Positions 8,366-15,194 of a stretch of DNA of 15,230 nt are shown in pieces. The notes beneath the pieces are model-generated. The model did not search any database, was not told the origin of the DNA, and saw only the letters and a program-made list of their open reading frames with translations. The stretch is from an uncultured Clostridia bacterium (GTDB lineage Bacteria > Bacillota > Dehalobacteriia > UBA4068 > JAAVYR01): positions 1 through 15,230 of the forward strand of contig CAMNVD010000022.1 of NCBI GenBank assembly GCA_946562005.1, read 5' to 3'. How positions within the stretch are numbered: position 1 is the stretch's first letter; each line of letters begins with the position of its first letter. The translations under genes and the position numbers were made by a program.

Positions 8366-9319
8366 TTATTTTCGTTTTATTCGAATCAGCCCAGAGGTAG
8401 GAATGATTTCCACACCACGACATTCTATCTCGTCTAACAATAAATTCATACCCAGACTGTCACTGGACATATGCCCGGCAAGTATTACATTAAGATGATA
8501 CTCCTTAGCCGTTTTTAGGTTCTTTTCTGGGATATGCATACATACCACAGTGTTTACCCCGGCCCGCACCAAAGCCTTGATATTTTCATCCGGGCCGGAA
8601 GTTCCGCCTGTGAAATCAACATATGCCTGACCTAACGGGCAGTTTGGCGCACCATTTAATATTTTAGGGCCGGCGCCTCGTTTTGCAGCAGCATTATACT
8701 CAGGTATGGTCTTCATCGCCTTTACCACATCTGCAAGAGATTCATCCTCCCGCACCTGTAAGAAGTTACGCATATATTCTGTAGCCAAGTTATCCGCCGG
8801 CGTATGCACACAGGCAAAGTTAAAACCAAGAAGCGCCGCTGCATCCACAGCCCGATAATGGTTAGACGGCGCAAAGGCTCGGTCTATTTCATTGATACGT
8901 TCCTCCATAATGGGATAAGCCACATTTGCTGGCACGCCATAAGCAGACATATGCCCCTTTTGCAGGTGCATTACATCAGCAAGGCGGGACAGCGCCCTCA
9001 CCTCAGGGTGATGAGATAAAATTAAATCAATATCTGTACCACGAGCTACCAACTGGTCAGCAAGAAGCACTTCTCCTACTTCCATATCAATACCGACTAA
9101 AATGCTTTTTATCTCACTGTCTTTTTCACCGGTTAAAATCCGTGTATCCGCATAAGGATTTTTCAGCCGTTCCACATCAAAAAATTCCTTTTCACCTTCA
9201 TCCAACTTTTGCCAAGCTTTAGCGGCTTCCGCCAAATCCTTTTCTACCGCTTCGATACCCCTAGGATCAGCTTTGCTCCCCATATCCACTGCCAAATGAT
9301 AAATATCTTCAAATAACAT
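8366..9319 (-). CDS. Nif3-like (NGG1p-interacting factor 3 family) protein
   Basis: A soluble 317-residue protein of the Nif3/YbgI fold group, usually a dinuclear-metal toroid whose substrate is not established. Candidate metal ligands are visible: SHHPE with His103-His104, VHTPADN with His172 and Asp176, His262, and AGHMSSDSLG with His283 and Asp287. The core reads D-L-I-L-S-HHP, the family hallmark. The first 70 residues are a charged helical extension with no counterpart in the short YbgI-type members. ATG 9319 follows the ribosome-binding site GGGGGAGG. It lies 18 bp behind the 3-methyladenine glycosylase gene and is probably co-transcribed with it. I assign the family from motifs; the biochemical role remains unknown. 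Confidence 0.75.
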   Translation of the reverse strand: MLFEDIYHLAVDMGSKADPRGIEAVEKDLAEAAKAWQKLDEGEKEFFDVERLKNPYADTRILTGEKDSEIKSILVGIDMEVGEVLLADQLVARGTDIDLILSHHPEVRALSRLADVMHLQKGHMSAYGVPANVAYPIMEERINEIDRAFAPSNHYRAVDAAALLGFNFACVHTPADNLATEYMRNFLQVREDESLADVVKAMKTIPEYNAAAKRGAGPKILNGAPNCPLGQAYVDFTGGTSGPDENIKALVRAGVNTVVCMHIPEKNLKTAKEYHLNVILAGHMSSDSLGMNLLLDEIECRGVEIIPTSGLIRIKRK

Positions 9320-9337
9320 AAAAGAACCTCCCCCTGT

Positions 9338-9940
9338 TTATTTTTTAGAAACGCCTGGACTTCCCTTTAGATAAAATCTTAACAGCGCCTCTTTTTCCTT
9401 GGAAATACCAACTCTAGTTGTCTGCACAATTTCTCCGTCATCCAGTCCATTTCCTGCCGCATAAAGCTGGATTCGACTATCATTCTCATAGACCGACAAC
9501 CCATTAAAGGCTAAGTCCCAACCCATAGCCTTGCAGATATTACCAGGCCCCTGCAACAACTTTTCTGCCACGACCCCCGGACGATTAACAGAAAGCAAAG
9601 AAACACCAGCCACTGGCACCATTCCTCGGATAAGGACTGCCGCCGCTATATTTTTTTCATCTGTTGTAATATTATAGCAAGTATGCACACCATAAATGCG
9701 ATAAAGATAACACCTACCAGCCTCACCAAACATAACGCTGTTCCGTTTCGTCCTTCCTACCGCACTGTGACAAGCAGCATCTTCCTCGCCCATATAAGCT
9801 TCTGTCTCCACAATTTTTGCAATCACATCACCTTGCGCATGGTGATACACCAAATATTTGCCTAACAATTCTTTGGCAACAATATCCGTTTTCCGACTGA
9901 AAAAATCTTGTTGCAGTAAAATCCCATTTGTTAGATTCAT
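9338..9940 (-). CDS. mpg: DNA-3-methyladenine glycosylase, AAG/MPG family
   Basis: A 200-residue base-excision repair enzyme that flips out and hydrolyses alkylated purines such as 3-methyladenine, and often hypoxanthine, leaving an abasic site. The family core is complete: IVETEAYMGEEDAACHS holds Glu47, equivalent to the catalytic Glu125 of human AAG, with Tyr49 and His58 as lesion-stacking residues. GRTKRN and MFGEAG follow, then Tyr80 and Tyr83 in YRIYG, where Tyr83 corresponds to the intercalating tyrosine. The length matches bacterial members. ATG 9940 is preceded by AGGAGCT. The gene lies 17 nt downstream of a strong terminator hairpin after zapA, so its expression needs read-through or a promoter close to that hairpin. 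The Nif3-like gene follows by 18 bp. Confidence 0.95.
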   Translation of the reverse strand: MNLTNGILLQQDFFSRKTDIVAKELLGKYLVYHHAQGDVIAKIVETEAYMGEEDAACHSAVGRTKRNSVMFGEAGRCYLYRIYGVHTCYNITTDEKNIAAAVLIRGMVPVAGVSLLSVNRPGVVAEKLLQGPGNICKAMGWDLAFNGLSVYENDSRIQLYAAGNGLDDGEIVQTTRVGISKEKEALLRFYLKGSPGVSKK

Positions 9941-9957
9941 TTTCTAGCTCCTTTAGT

Positions 9958-9989
9958 AAAAAAGGAAGCAGCCTCCGCCGCTCCCCTTT
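9958..9989 (-). terminator. Strong intrinsic terminator between zapA and mpg
   Basis: On the minus strand, a 5' arm from 9989 to 9977 (AAAGGGGAGCGGC) pairs with 9972-9960 (GCTGCTTCCTTTT) through a GGAG loop. That gives about 13 pairs including G-U, followed by a run of T. It is the GC-rich hairpin plus U-tract expected after zapA, and its T-run ends 17 nt before the mpg ATG. Confidence 0.85.
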
Positions 9990-10002
9990 CTCAGATAGCA
10001 AA

Positions 10003-10008
10003 ATTATA
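10003..10008 (-). promoter_or_regulatory. Possible -10 box between zapA and the mpg terminator
   Basis: TATAAT occurs on the minus strand at 10008-10003, just after the zapA stop codon. No recognisable -35 hexamer is at 16-18 bp (GCAATC at 17 bp). If used, transcription would start near 9996, upstream of the hairpin, and the hairpin would sit in the mpg leader. AT-rich sequence makes chance occurrence likely. Confidence 0.25.
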
Positions 10009-10010
10009 AA

Positions 10011-10268
10011 TTACTCATGGTCCTCGATTGCCGTTACCAATTCATCGTAATCGTCTTGCAGTTTCAGATATTCTCCAGCGATTTCCAGAGCGGCAAGGAT
10101 AGATAAACGAACAGGATTGCAATTAGGAAAAGCTTTTTTTAGCAGATTGATTTTATCATCTACCACTTTTGCCATATCCTCCATACGAGCCACACTCTCT
10201 TCCCCTTTGAGCGCATATTGCTGGTTATTGATGGTTACCACCGTTTTATTGAGATATTCTTGGCTCAT
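10011..10268 (-). CDS. zapA: Cell division protein ZapA
   Basis: An 85-residue protein matching short Gram-positive ZapA, which bundles FtsZ filaments at the division site in the cytoplasm. An N-terminal beta-strand pair (VVTINNQQYALKGEE, about 10-24) is followed by the M-x-x-M-A-K-V-V-D-D-K helix (about 29-41). A C-terminal coiled-coil helix with RLSILAALEIAGEYLKL (about 54-70) forms the usual dimer/tetramer interface. ATG 10268 has AGGAGG at 10281-10276, 7 nt upstream. It lies about 100 bp after pheT with its own extended -10 promoter, and a strong terminator follows. zapA downstream of pheT is the conserved Bacillota order, also seen in B. subtilis. Confidence 0.93.
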   Translation of the reverse strand: MSQEYLNKTVVTINNQQYALKGEESVARMEDMAKVVDDKINLLKKAFPNCNPVRLSILAALEIAGEYLKLQDDYDELVTAIEDHE

Positions 10269-10331
10269 AAAATCGCCTCCTTATCCGTTCAGCTGTATTT
10301 TCATCTCACATTGCCATTCTAAGCTACCATT

Positions 10332-10340
10332 ATTATAACA
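10332..10340 (-). promoter_or_regulatory. Extended -10 promoter for zapA
   Basis: The minus strand reads TGTTATAAT at 10340-10332: a perfect TATAAT with the TGn extension. The -35 region is weak. The predicted start is about 55-60 nt ahead of the zapA ATG. I see no clear terminator between pheT and here, so zapA may also be reached by pheST transcripts. Confidence 0.6.
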
Positions 10341-10370
10341 CAGAAAGAACCACATTACACTGCATTTTCT

Positions 10371-12776
10371 TTAGTATCTTAATTTTACACCTAATTCTTT
10401 ATCCAAGGCACAAAGAATCTTATTCACGCTATCATTTACCTGCTGTTCCACTAGAGTCTTATCAATAGCCTGGAAGGAAAGAGTATAAGCCAAGCTGCGA
10501 GTACCCTCTGCTAACTGACTGCCGGCATAAACATCAAAGAGGGACACCTGCCGTAAGTATTCTCCGCCATTGGCCCATATCACTGCTTCCACCTGACTAG
10601 CAGAGATACCATTCCCTACGATTAAGGCAAGGTCACGCACCATTGCCGGATGCTTGGAGAACGGATGATATTCAAAGCTTTCCGGCAAATGTTGGAAGAT
10701 GGTTTCTAAGTCTAACTCAAAGAGAAAAGCCTGAGGCAGCTGATAATTCTTTGCAACCAGTGGATGAATCTGCCCCATAATGCCCACAAAATCATCAGCA
10801 ATGAAAACTTCGGCACATTGCCCCGGATGCATAAAAGCATATTTGTCCGTGGCCGCTACCCGCCACTGGGCAATGCCCCAGTGAGCAAAGAAACGTTCTA
10901 CCAGACCCTTTAAGTAGAAATAATCTTTTTCTACAGCCTTTTCCTGCCACCCCGCAACAGTTTTTCCCATAACAAGACCAGTAAATGTCATAGGCTCTTT
11001 TGGCAGTTGTGCTCCGGTAGGAATAAAAGCTACCCCACATTCGAATAAATCTATATTACTATTACTGCGGCTATGATTCAATGCTGCAATGTTTAATACG
11101 CCTGGCACCAGTGTCGTCCGCATAATGCTTTGGTCCTCGTTCAAAGGATTTTGGATTTTCACAACATTGCGATAACTACTATCTGCAGGCAAACGCAACT
11201 TATCCCATTCTTTCGGACTAATAAAGTCATAAGTTTTGATTTCTCTCAGCCCTAGAGCAACACTAGTATTTAAGACATCATCTACAAATTTTTGCCAAGG
11301 AGTAAGCTTCCCTTCTGTGGTTTTGCCTTCCGGCAGCGTTACCGGGATTTTATCATAGCCTAAGAGCCGGGCTACTTCCTCTGCCAAGTCCTCTTCTACC
11401 GTTACATCCTGACGATAAAACGGCACCGTCACCTCATAACCGCCGGCAACTTCCACATAGGGGAAATCCAGCCGTTCCATGGTAGATAAAATGTCATTTA
11501 CAGAGAAATCCGTTCCCAAAATCTGATTGATACGTTCCGGTCTTAACAATACCTTCATCGGTAAAATTTCCTGTGGATTAGAGTCGTAGAAACCGCCCAC
11601 GATTTCTCCGCCGCAATATTCGGCTAAAAGCTGAGCGCAGCGGTTAGCGGCAGCAGGCAATCTCTGTAAATCTACTCCTTTTTCAAAGCGAGCAGAGGAT
11701 TCAGACCGCACACCTACTTCTCTAGAAGTTTTTCGTACGCTGACAGGGTCAAAGTGGGCTGCTTCGATTAAAATATCGGTAGTAGCCTCTGTTACTTCTG
11801 TATTTTGCCCACCCATAACGCCGGCAATGCAGACAGGACGTTCCCCATCACAGATTAAGAGATTTTCACTGTGACAAGTCCGTTCTTGGTCGTCCAAGGT
11901 AATAATCTTTTCTCCTTGTTTGGCCCGGCGGACAATGATTTGTTTTCCAGCCAAAGTCTGATAGTCGAAGGTATGGAGCGGCTGTCCTAGCTCTAGCATA
12001 ACAAAGTTAGCAATGTCAACAATGTTATTAATAGGCCGCATACCACAGCAACGCAAATATTCCTGCATCCAGAGGGGAGAAGGACCGATTTTCACATTCT
12101 TCACCAGCTTTGCTGTGTAGCGTTTGCATAGGTCCGGGTCTTCCACCGTGATTTTTACATAGTCGTTGATGTTTTCGCTGTTTTCGGTAAAGGCAATATC
12201 AATATCCCGTGCCTTTACCCCTAATACAGCTGCTACTTCTTTGGCAGTGTTCCAAGCGCTCATGCAGTCGGAACGATTTGGTGTTAGCTCCATGTCCAAG
12301 ATAGCGTCGTCCAGGCCCAGCACTTCAATGATGTTTTTGCCCACTTCTACATCAGTAGGCAATATCATAATGCCCGCTTTTCCCTCTTCAGAGTGGTCAA
12401 TATTCAGCTCATCGGCAGAGCACAGCATCCCGCAGGATTCTACCCCACGGAAGTCAGCCGCTTGGATTTCTTTGCCGCTAGGCAGCTTCGCCCCAGGAAC
12501 AGCCACAGGCACCTTTTGTCCCACGGCAACATTAGGCGCGCCGGTAGCGATTTGCAACGTTTTATCCCCCATATTTACTTGCAGCACTTTTAATTTATCT
12601 GCTTGAGGGTGTGGTTCTACAGAGAGGATTTCCCCCACGTACACATTTTCGATGCCTTCAGCTGGATACTCGATGTGTTCAATGATAATCCCCGCCATAG
12701 TCATCTTTTCCGCTAATTCCGCAGGAGATAAATTAATATCTACGTAATCTTTTAACCATTTATATGAAATCAGCAT
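10371..12776 (-). CDS. pheT: Phenylalanyl-tRNA synthetase beta subunit
   Basis: The beta subunit (801 residues, normal bacterial length) of the alpha2-beta2 enzyme that charges tRNA-Phe. Domains in order: an N-terminal region with an EMAP-like tRNA-binding domain (about 42-150, including HPQADKLKVLQV), the B3/B4 editing domain (about 210-385, with RPINNIVDIANFVMLELGQP), the B5 domain (about 400-475) and a catalytic-like core. A C-terminal anticodon-binding FDX-ACB domain (about 708-801, starting YHPFSKHPAMVRDLAL) ends the protein. ATG 12776 follows AGGAGGT with a 9-nt gap. The pheS stop codon overlaps this ribosome-binding site region (15-bp gap), indicating translational coupling. Expression is controlled by the Phe T-box upstream of pheS. 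Confidence 0.97.
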   Translation of the reverse strand: MLISYKWLKDYVDINLSPAELAEKMTMAGIIIEHIEYPAEGIENVYVGEILSVEPHPQADKLKVLQVNMGDKTLQIATGAPNVAVGQKVPVAVPGAKLPSGKEIQAADFRGVESCGMLCSADELNIDHSEEGKAGIMILPTDVEVGKNIIEVLGLDDAILDMELTPNRSDCMSAWNTAKEVAAVLGVKARDIDIAFTENSENINDYVKITVEDPDLCKRYTAKLVKNVKIGPSPLWMQEYLRCCGMRPINNIVDIANFVMLELGQPLHTFDYQTLAGKQIIVRRAKQGEKIITLDDQERTCHSENLLICDGERPVCIAGVMGGQNTEVTEATTDILIEAAHFDPVSVRKTSREVGVRSESSARFEKGVDLQRLPAAANRCAQLLAEYCGGEIVGGFYDSNPQEILPMKVLLRPERINQILGTDFSVNDILSTMERLDFPYVEVAGGYEVTVPFYRQDVTVEEDLAEEVARLLGYDKIPVTLPEGKTTEGKLTPWQKFVDDVLNTSVALGLREIKTYDFISPKEWDKLRLPADSSYRNVVKIQNPLNEDQSIMRTTLVPGVLNIAALNHSRSNSNIDLFECGVAFIPTGAQLPKEPMTFTGLVMGKTVAGWQEKAVEKDYFYLKGLVERFFAHWGIAQWRVAATDKYAFMHPGQCAEVFIADDFVGIMGQIHPLVAKNYQLPQAFLFELDLETIFQHLPESFEYHPFSKHPAMVRDLALIVGNGISASQVEAVIWANGGEYLRQVSLFDVYAGSQLAEGTRSLAYTLSFQAIDKTLVEQQVNDSVNKILCALDKELGVKLRY

Positions 12777-12791
12777 ATTTCTCTTACCTCC

Positions 12792-13814
12792 TTAGAATTG
12801 TTTTAAGAACCGTTCATCGTTTTCAAACAGCGCCCGAATATCATTAATTCCATATTTCAGCATAGCAATCCGTTCAATACCGATACCAAAAGCAAAGCCC
12901 CGTACCTTTTCAGGGTCGTAACCAGACATTTCCAGCACCCTAGGATGTACCATACCCGAGCCTAAGATTTCAATCCAGCCGGTATCCTTGCATAGTTTGC
13001 AGCCCTTCCCACCGCAAACAAAACAAGAAATATCTACTTCAGCACTAGGCTCAGTAAATGGGAAATAACTGGGACGAAGGCGGATTTCTCTATCAGCGCC
13101 AAACATTTGCCGAGCAAAAGTAAGCAGCATACCTTTCAAATCTGCCATGGTGATATTTTCGTCAATCACCAAGCCCTCTGCCTGGTGAAACTCAGGAGAG
13201 TGGGTCGCATCATCGTCCCGGCGATATACGGTACCAGGGCAGATAACCTTTACCGGCACAGCGCCCTTTTTCTGCTCCATGGTTCTTGCTTGCACCGGAG
13301 AAGTATGAGTACGTAAGAGGGTTTCCGGTGTGATATAAAAGGAATCCTGCATATCCCGGGCAGGGTGTTCTTTGGGCAAGTTCAATGCTTCAAAGTTATA
13401 ATAATCCGTTTCGATTTGGGGACCTTCTACTACCTCATACCCCATACTCATGAAGATTTCTTTAATTTCATCAATGACCCTTGTAATAGGATGCTTGCTG
13501 CCATAGGCAAAGGATTTCCCGGGTAAGGTCACATCAATGCTGTCTGCCGCAAGCTTTGCAGCCAAGGCCTGAGCCTCCATATTAGTAATAGCAGCATTGA
13601 TTGCCTCCTCAATGGCAACTTTGGCCTGATTTAATGCCTGGCCAAAAAGAGGCTTTTCCTCTGAGGAAAGACTCGCCATACCTTTGGAGATATTGGTGAT
13701 TTCTCCCTTCTTTCCCAGGTAATAAATGCGAATATCATTGATTTCATTGATACTTTCAGCAGCCGCAATTTTTGCCAATGCTTCCTTTTCTAATTCATTT
13801 AGCTTGTTTATCAT
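12792..13814 (-). CDS. pheS: Phenylalanyl-tRNA synthetase alpha subunit
   Basis: The catalytic alpha subunit, 340 residues, which activates phenylalanine and transfers it to tRNA-Phe together with PheT. The N-terminal helical coiled coil (about 1-90) binds tRNA. The class II core shows HTSPVQARTM (170-179), motif 2 CPGTVYRRDDDATHSPEFHQ (192-211) and motif 3 GIGIERIAMLKYGI (310-323). Four cysteines (264, 267, 272, 275) in CFVCGGKGCKLC form a zinc-finger-like loop seen in many bacterial PheS. ATG 13814 has AGGAGG about 7 nt upstream. It is first coding gene after the T-box terminator and is coupled to pheT. Confidence 0.98.
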   Translation of the reverse strand: MINKLNELEKEALAKIAAAESINEINDIRIYYLGKKGEITNISKGMASLSSEEKPLFGQALNQAKVAIEEAINAAITNMEAQALAAKLAADSIDVTLPGKSFAYGSKHPITRVIDEIKEIFMSMGYEVVEGPQIETDYYNFEALNLPKEHPARDMQDSFYITPETLLRTHTSPVQARTMEQKKGAVPVKVICPGTVYRRDDDATHSPEFHQAEGLVIDENITMADLKGMLLTFARQMFGADREIRLRPSYFPFTEPSAEVDISCFVCGGKGCKLCKDTGWIEILGSGMVHPRVLEMSGYDPEKVRGFAFGIGIERIAMLKYGINDIRALFENDERFLKQF

Positions 13815-13850
13815 ACGCTTCCTCCTAAAATTTTCCAGTAAATCGCCAAT

Positions 13851-13901
13851 AAAAAAGAGCTTTTTCGCTTCCCTTTATAAATGCAAGGGACGAAAAAGCT
13901 C
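13851..13901 (-). terminator. T-box regulated intrinsic terminator
   Basis: The arm GAGCTTTTTCG-TCCCTT (13901-13885) pairs with AAGGGA (13875-13870) and CGAAAAAGCTC (13867-13857), with an AG bulge. Six U residues (13856-13851) follow. Its 5' arm begins with the last G of the T-box core, so antiterminator and terminator folding are mutually exclusive. Confidence 0.9.
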
Positions 13902-14108
13902 CGCGGTACCACCCAAATTAGTCTTTTCATTAAATAAAAAAGACTCTCTTCTACACATGATAACGGTATGCTGCCGGGATTTCCTAATAAGAAGAATCTT
14001 CCGTTCAAAAATCCAACTCCCGGGTGAATAGATACTATGCTTTTGGCGACGCTTACAGTCGACGGCGTCCGCTCCCTGCAACAAAAGCTTCTATAATACC
14101 TTATCCCG
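13851..14108 (-). ncRNA. Phe-specific T-box riboswitch leader of pheST
   Basis: A tRNA-sensing transcription antitermination leader. On the minus strand the T-box core TGGGTGGTACCGCGG lies at 13915-13901; its UGGU (13911-13908) can pair with the ACCA end of uncharged tRNA-Phe. Stem I folds by hand: CGGG 14108-14105 with CCCG 14024-14021, GGTATTA 14100-14094 with TAGTATC 14037-14031, GCTTTTG 14088-14082 with CAAAAGC 14045-14039, and a distal GACGC/GCGTC hairpin beside AGGGAG. The internal loop (ATAA opposite TATTCA) displays UUC at 14028-14026, a Phe codon. A stem III-like hairpin (13945-13938 with 13927-13920) precedes the T-box. The terminator is 13901-13857 with a U-run 13856-13851. Low charged tRNA-Phe should favour read-through into pheST. 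The 5' end may extend about 10 nt further. Confidence 0.93.
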
Positions 14109-14133
14109 ATTATCGCTTTTTACTTATGCAACA

Positions 14134-14162
14134 TTTCTAATTTTTCTGCGCACCTATTGCAA
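14134..14162 (-). promoter_or_regulatory. Weak candidate promoter directly ahead of the T-box
   Basis: TTGCAA (14162-14157) and TAGAAA (14139-14134) are separated by 17 bp, each about 4 of 6 matches to consensus. A start near 14127 would suit the T-box stem I base near 14108. It overlaps the end of the YqzL-like ORF. Support is weak compared with the consensus promoter at 14321. Confidence 0.25.
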
Positions 14163-14243
14163 CGTATATTTCCGATATTGCATATAAGCGGCAATGGAAC
14201 CTGTTTCCTCAAAAAGATGCCAATAATTATCAGCTGGGAACAT
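14154..14243 (-). CDS. YqzL-like small protein (29 codons)
   Basis: A tiny ORF, ATG 14243 to TAG 14154, between the methyltransferase gene and the T-box. The peptide carries YWHLFEETGSIAAYMQY, closely matching the pattern W-x-x-F-x-x-T-G-x-I-x-x-Y of YqzL-like proteins, short Bacillota proteins of unknown function. An in-frame TTG at 14246, one codon earlier, is an alternative start. AAAGG at 14258-14254 is a modest ribosome-binding site (10 nt from ATG, 7 nt from TTG). A consensus sigma-A promoter lies about 50 nt upstream with no other ORF between. The protein would end 46 nt before the T-box stem I. At 29 residues it is shorter than the roughly 47-residue B. subtilis YqzL, lacking the tail. 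Function unknown; chance ORF is the alternative, made unlikely by the motif. Confidence 0.65.
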   Translation of the reverse strand: MFPADNYWHLFEETGSIAAYMQYRKYTLQ

Positions 14244-14292
14244 CAAACCACGACCTTTCTTTACAAAAGGTGAAGTTAAATCTTTGTGAAGG

Positions 14293-14321
14293 ATTATATC
14301 ACAAGAAAGTCCTTCTTTCAA
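14293..14321 (-). promoter_or_regulatory. Consensus sigma-A promoter upstream of the YqzL-like ORF and T-box
   Basis: On the minus strand, TTGAAA (14321-14316), a 17-bp spacer, and TATAAT (14298-14293) with a TGA extension immediately ahead. This is the best promoter in the window. The predicted start is near 14286, about 43 nt ahead of the YqzL-like ATG and about 180 nt ahead of T-box stem I. It may drive the small ORF alone or also pheST. Confidence 0.85.
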
Positions 14322-14385
14322 GGGCTGTTATGTTTTTTTCATACGAAAAATTTTCCAATTATATAAAAAATATTTTAATAGCCAT

Positions 14386-15174
14386 CTAGCCAAACATTAA
14401 AATCCCTGCCGCTACCGCTGCATTTAATGACTCTGCACCTTCCGCCATAGGAATGGTCACCAAATGGGTAGCATATTGCAAAGAAATATCCCTGACGCCA
14501 TTGGCCTCCCCGCCAATAACCAGGGCCCACTTTTCCCCTTTCTTGGCCTCACGGTAATCAATACCCTGGCTGACACTGGTCGTCCAGATTTCATAGCCTT
14601 TTGCCTGCAACTCCTGGTAAAATGCTGCGCTATCCTCTATGGTCAAGATGTCTACATAAGCAAGAGCACCCATAGCAGAACGCACTACTTTCGGGCTATA
14701 CGGGTCCACCGTATCTGCAAGGAGCGCTATCGTCCGGATGCCTGCCGCCCAAGCCGTTCGCAAGATAGTCCCCAAATTGCCTGGGTCCTGGATGCCATCT
14801 AACACCAGAAGATGCGGAGACATGATTCCCTGGATAGCTTGTTCCTCTGGGATTTTTGCAAGCAAAATAATTCCCTGACAAGTAGCAGCATCACTGCAAA
14901 GACCAATGATATGTTCCCCGCAAAGATAAGCAGGTATTCCTCTTTCCTGAACAGCGACAAGTAAGGCATCTCCCCGTTCTGAGGCAAGCAATGTTTCACT
15001 GTAAAAGGCCTTGACGATTTCTGCCTTACCAGCAAGAGCTGCTTCACTATTGCGGATGCCCTCTATCAGATACAAACTATGCTGTTTGCGGTATTTCTTT
15101 TGCTGCAAGGACCTTGCCAACTTTATTTGCGGATTTTCTTTTGACAAAATCACTTCTTGTCTTGCTTTCATCAT
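14386..15174 (-). CDS. TrmH/SpoU-family 23S rRNA 2'-O-methyltransferase
   Basis: A 262-residue SPOUT-class methyltransferase using S-adenosylmethionine through a trefoil knot. The N-terminal part (about 7-105) is the L30e-like RNA-binding domain. The catalytic domain shows all three SpoU motifs: DPGNLGTILRTA with Asn133 and Arg139, LVIGGEANGVRD with Glu223, and IPMAEGAESLNAAVAAGI (241-258). Two adjacent ATG codons (15174, 15171) follow GGAGAAGGAAGG. A SpoU methyltransferase gene directly before pheST matches B. subtilis ysgA (RlmP, reported to methylate G2553 in the 23S A-loop); that target is inferred from synteny. Spacing suggests co-transcription with the truncated gene at the right edge. 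No clear terminator follows, only an AT-rich stretch. Confidence 0.92.
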   Translation of the reverse strand: MMKARQEVILSKENPQIKLARSLQQKKYRKQHSLYLIEGIRNSEAALAGKAEIVKAFYSETLLASERGDALLVAVQERGIPAYLCGEHIIGLCSDAATCQGIILLAKIPEEQAIQGIMSPHLLVLDGIQDPGNLGTILRTAWAAGIRTIALLADTVDPYSPKVVRSAMGALAYVDILTIEDSAAFYQELQAKGYEIWTTSVSQGIDYREAKKGEKWALVIGGEANGVRDISLQYATHLVTIPMAEGAESLNAAVAAGILMFG

Positions 15175-15194
15175 TGGGCCTTCCTTCTCCTATC

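Noticed and set aside
10341..10368. Inverted AAAGAA/TTCTTT after pheT as a terminator
   Set aside because: Six A-T pairs around a long unpaired interior, with no following U-run; too weak.
12166..12606. Plus-strand ORF of 146 codons inside pheT
   Set aside because: Ser- and Phe-rich antisense shadow of the pheT frame; no ribosome-binding site.
13726..14084. Several short ORFs on both strands across the T-box leader
   Set aside because: They fall in structured leader RNA or the pheS start and show no protein family pattern.
14358..14363. Additional TATAAT on the minus strand ahead of the YqzL-like promoter
   Set aside because: No -35 or TGn extension; lies in very AT-rich sequence.
14322..14385. 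Possible terminator after the methyltransferase gene (GGCTATTA/TAACAGCC and TTTTTCGTATGAAAAA)
   Set aside because: The first repeat is mismatched with a long loop, and the second is AT-only with no U-tract after it.
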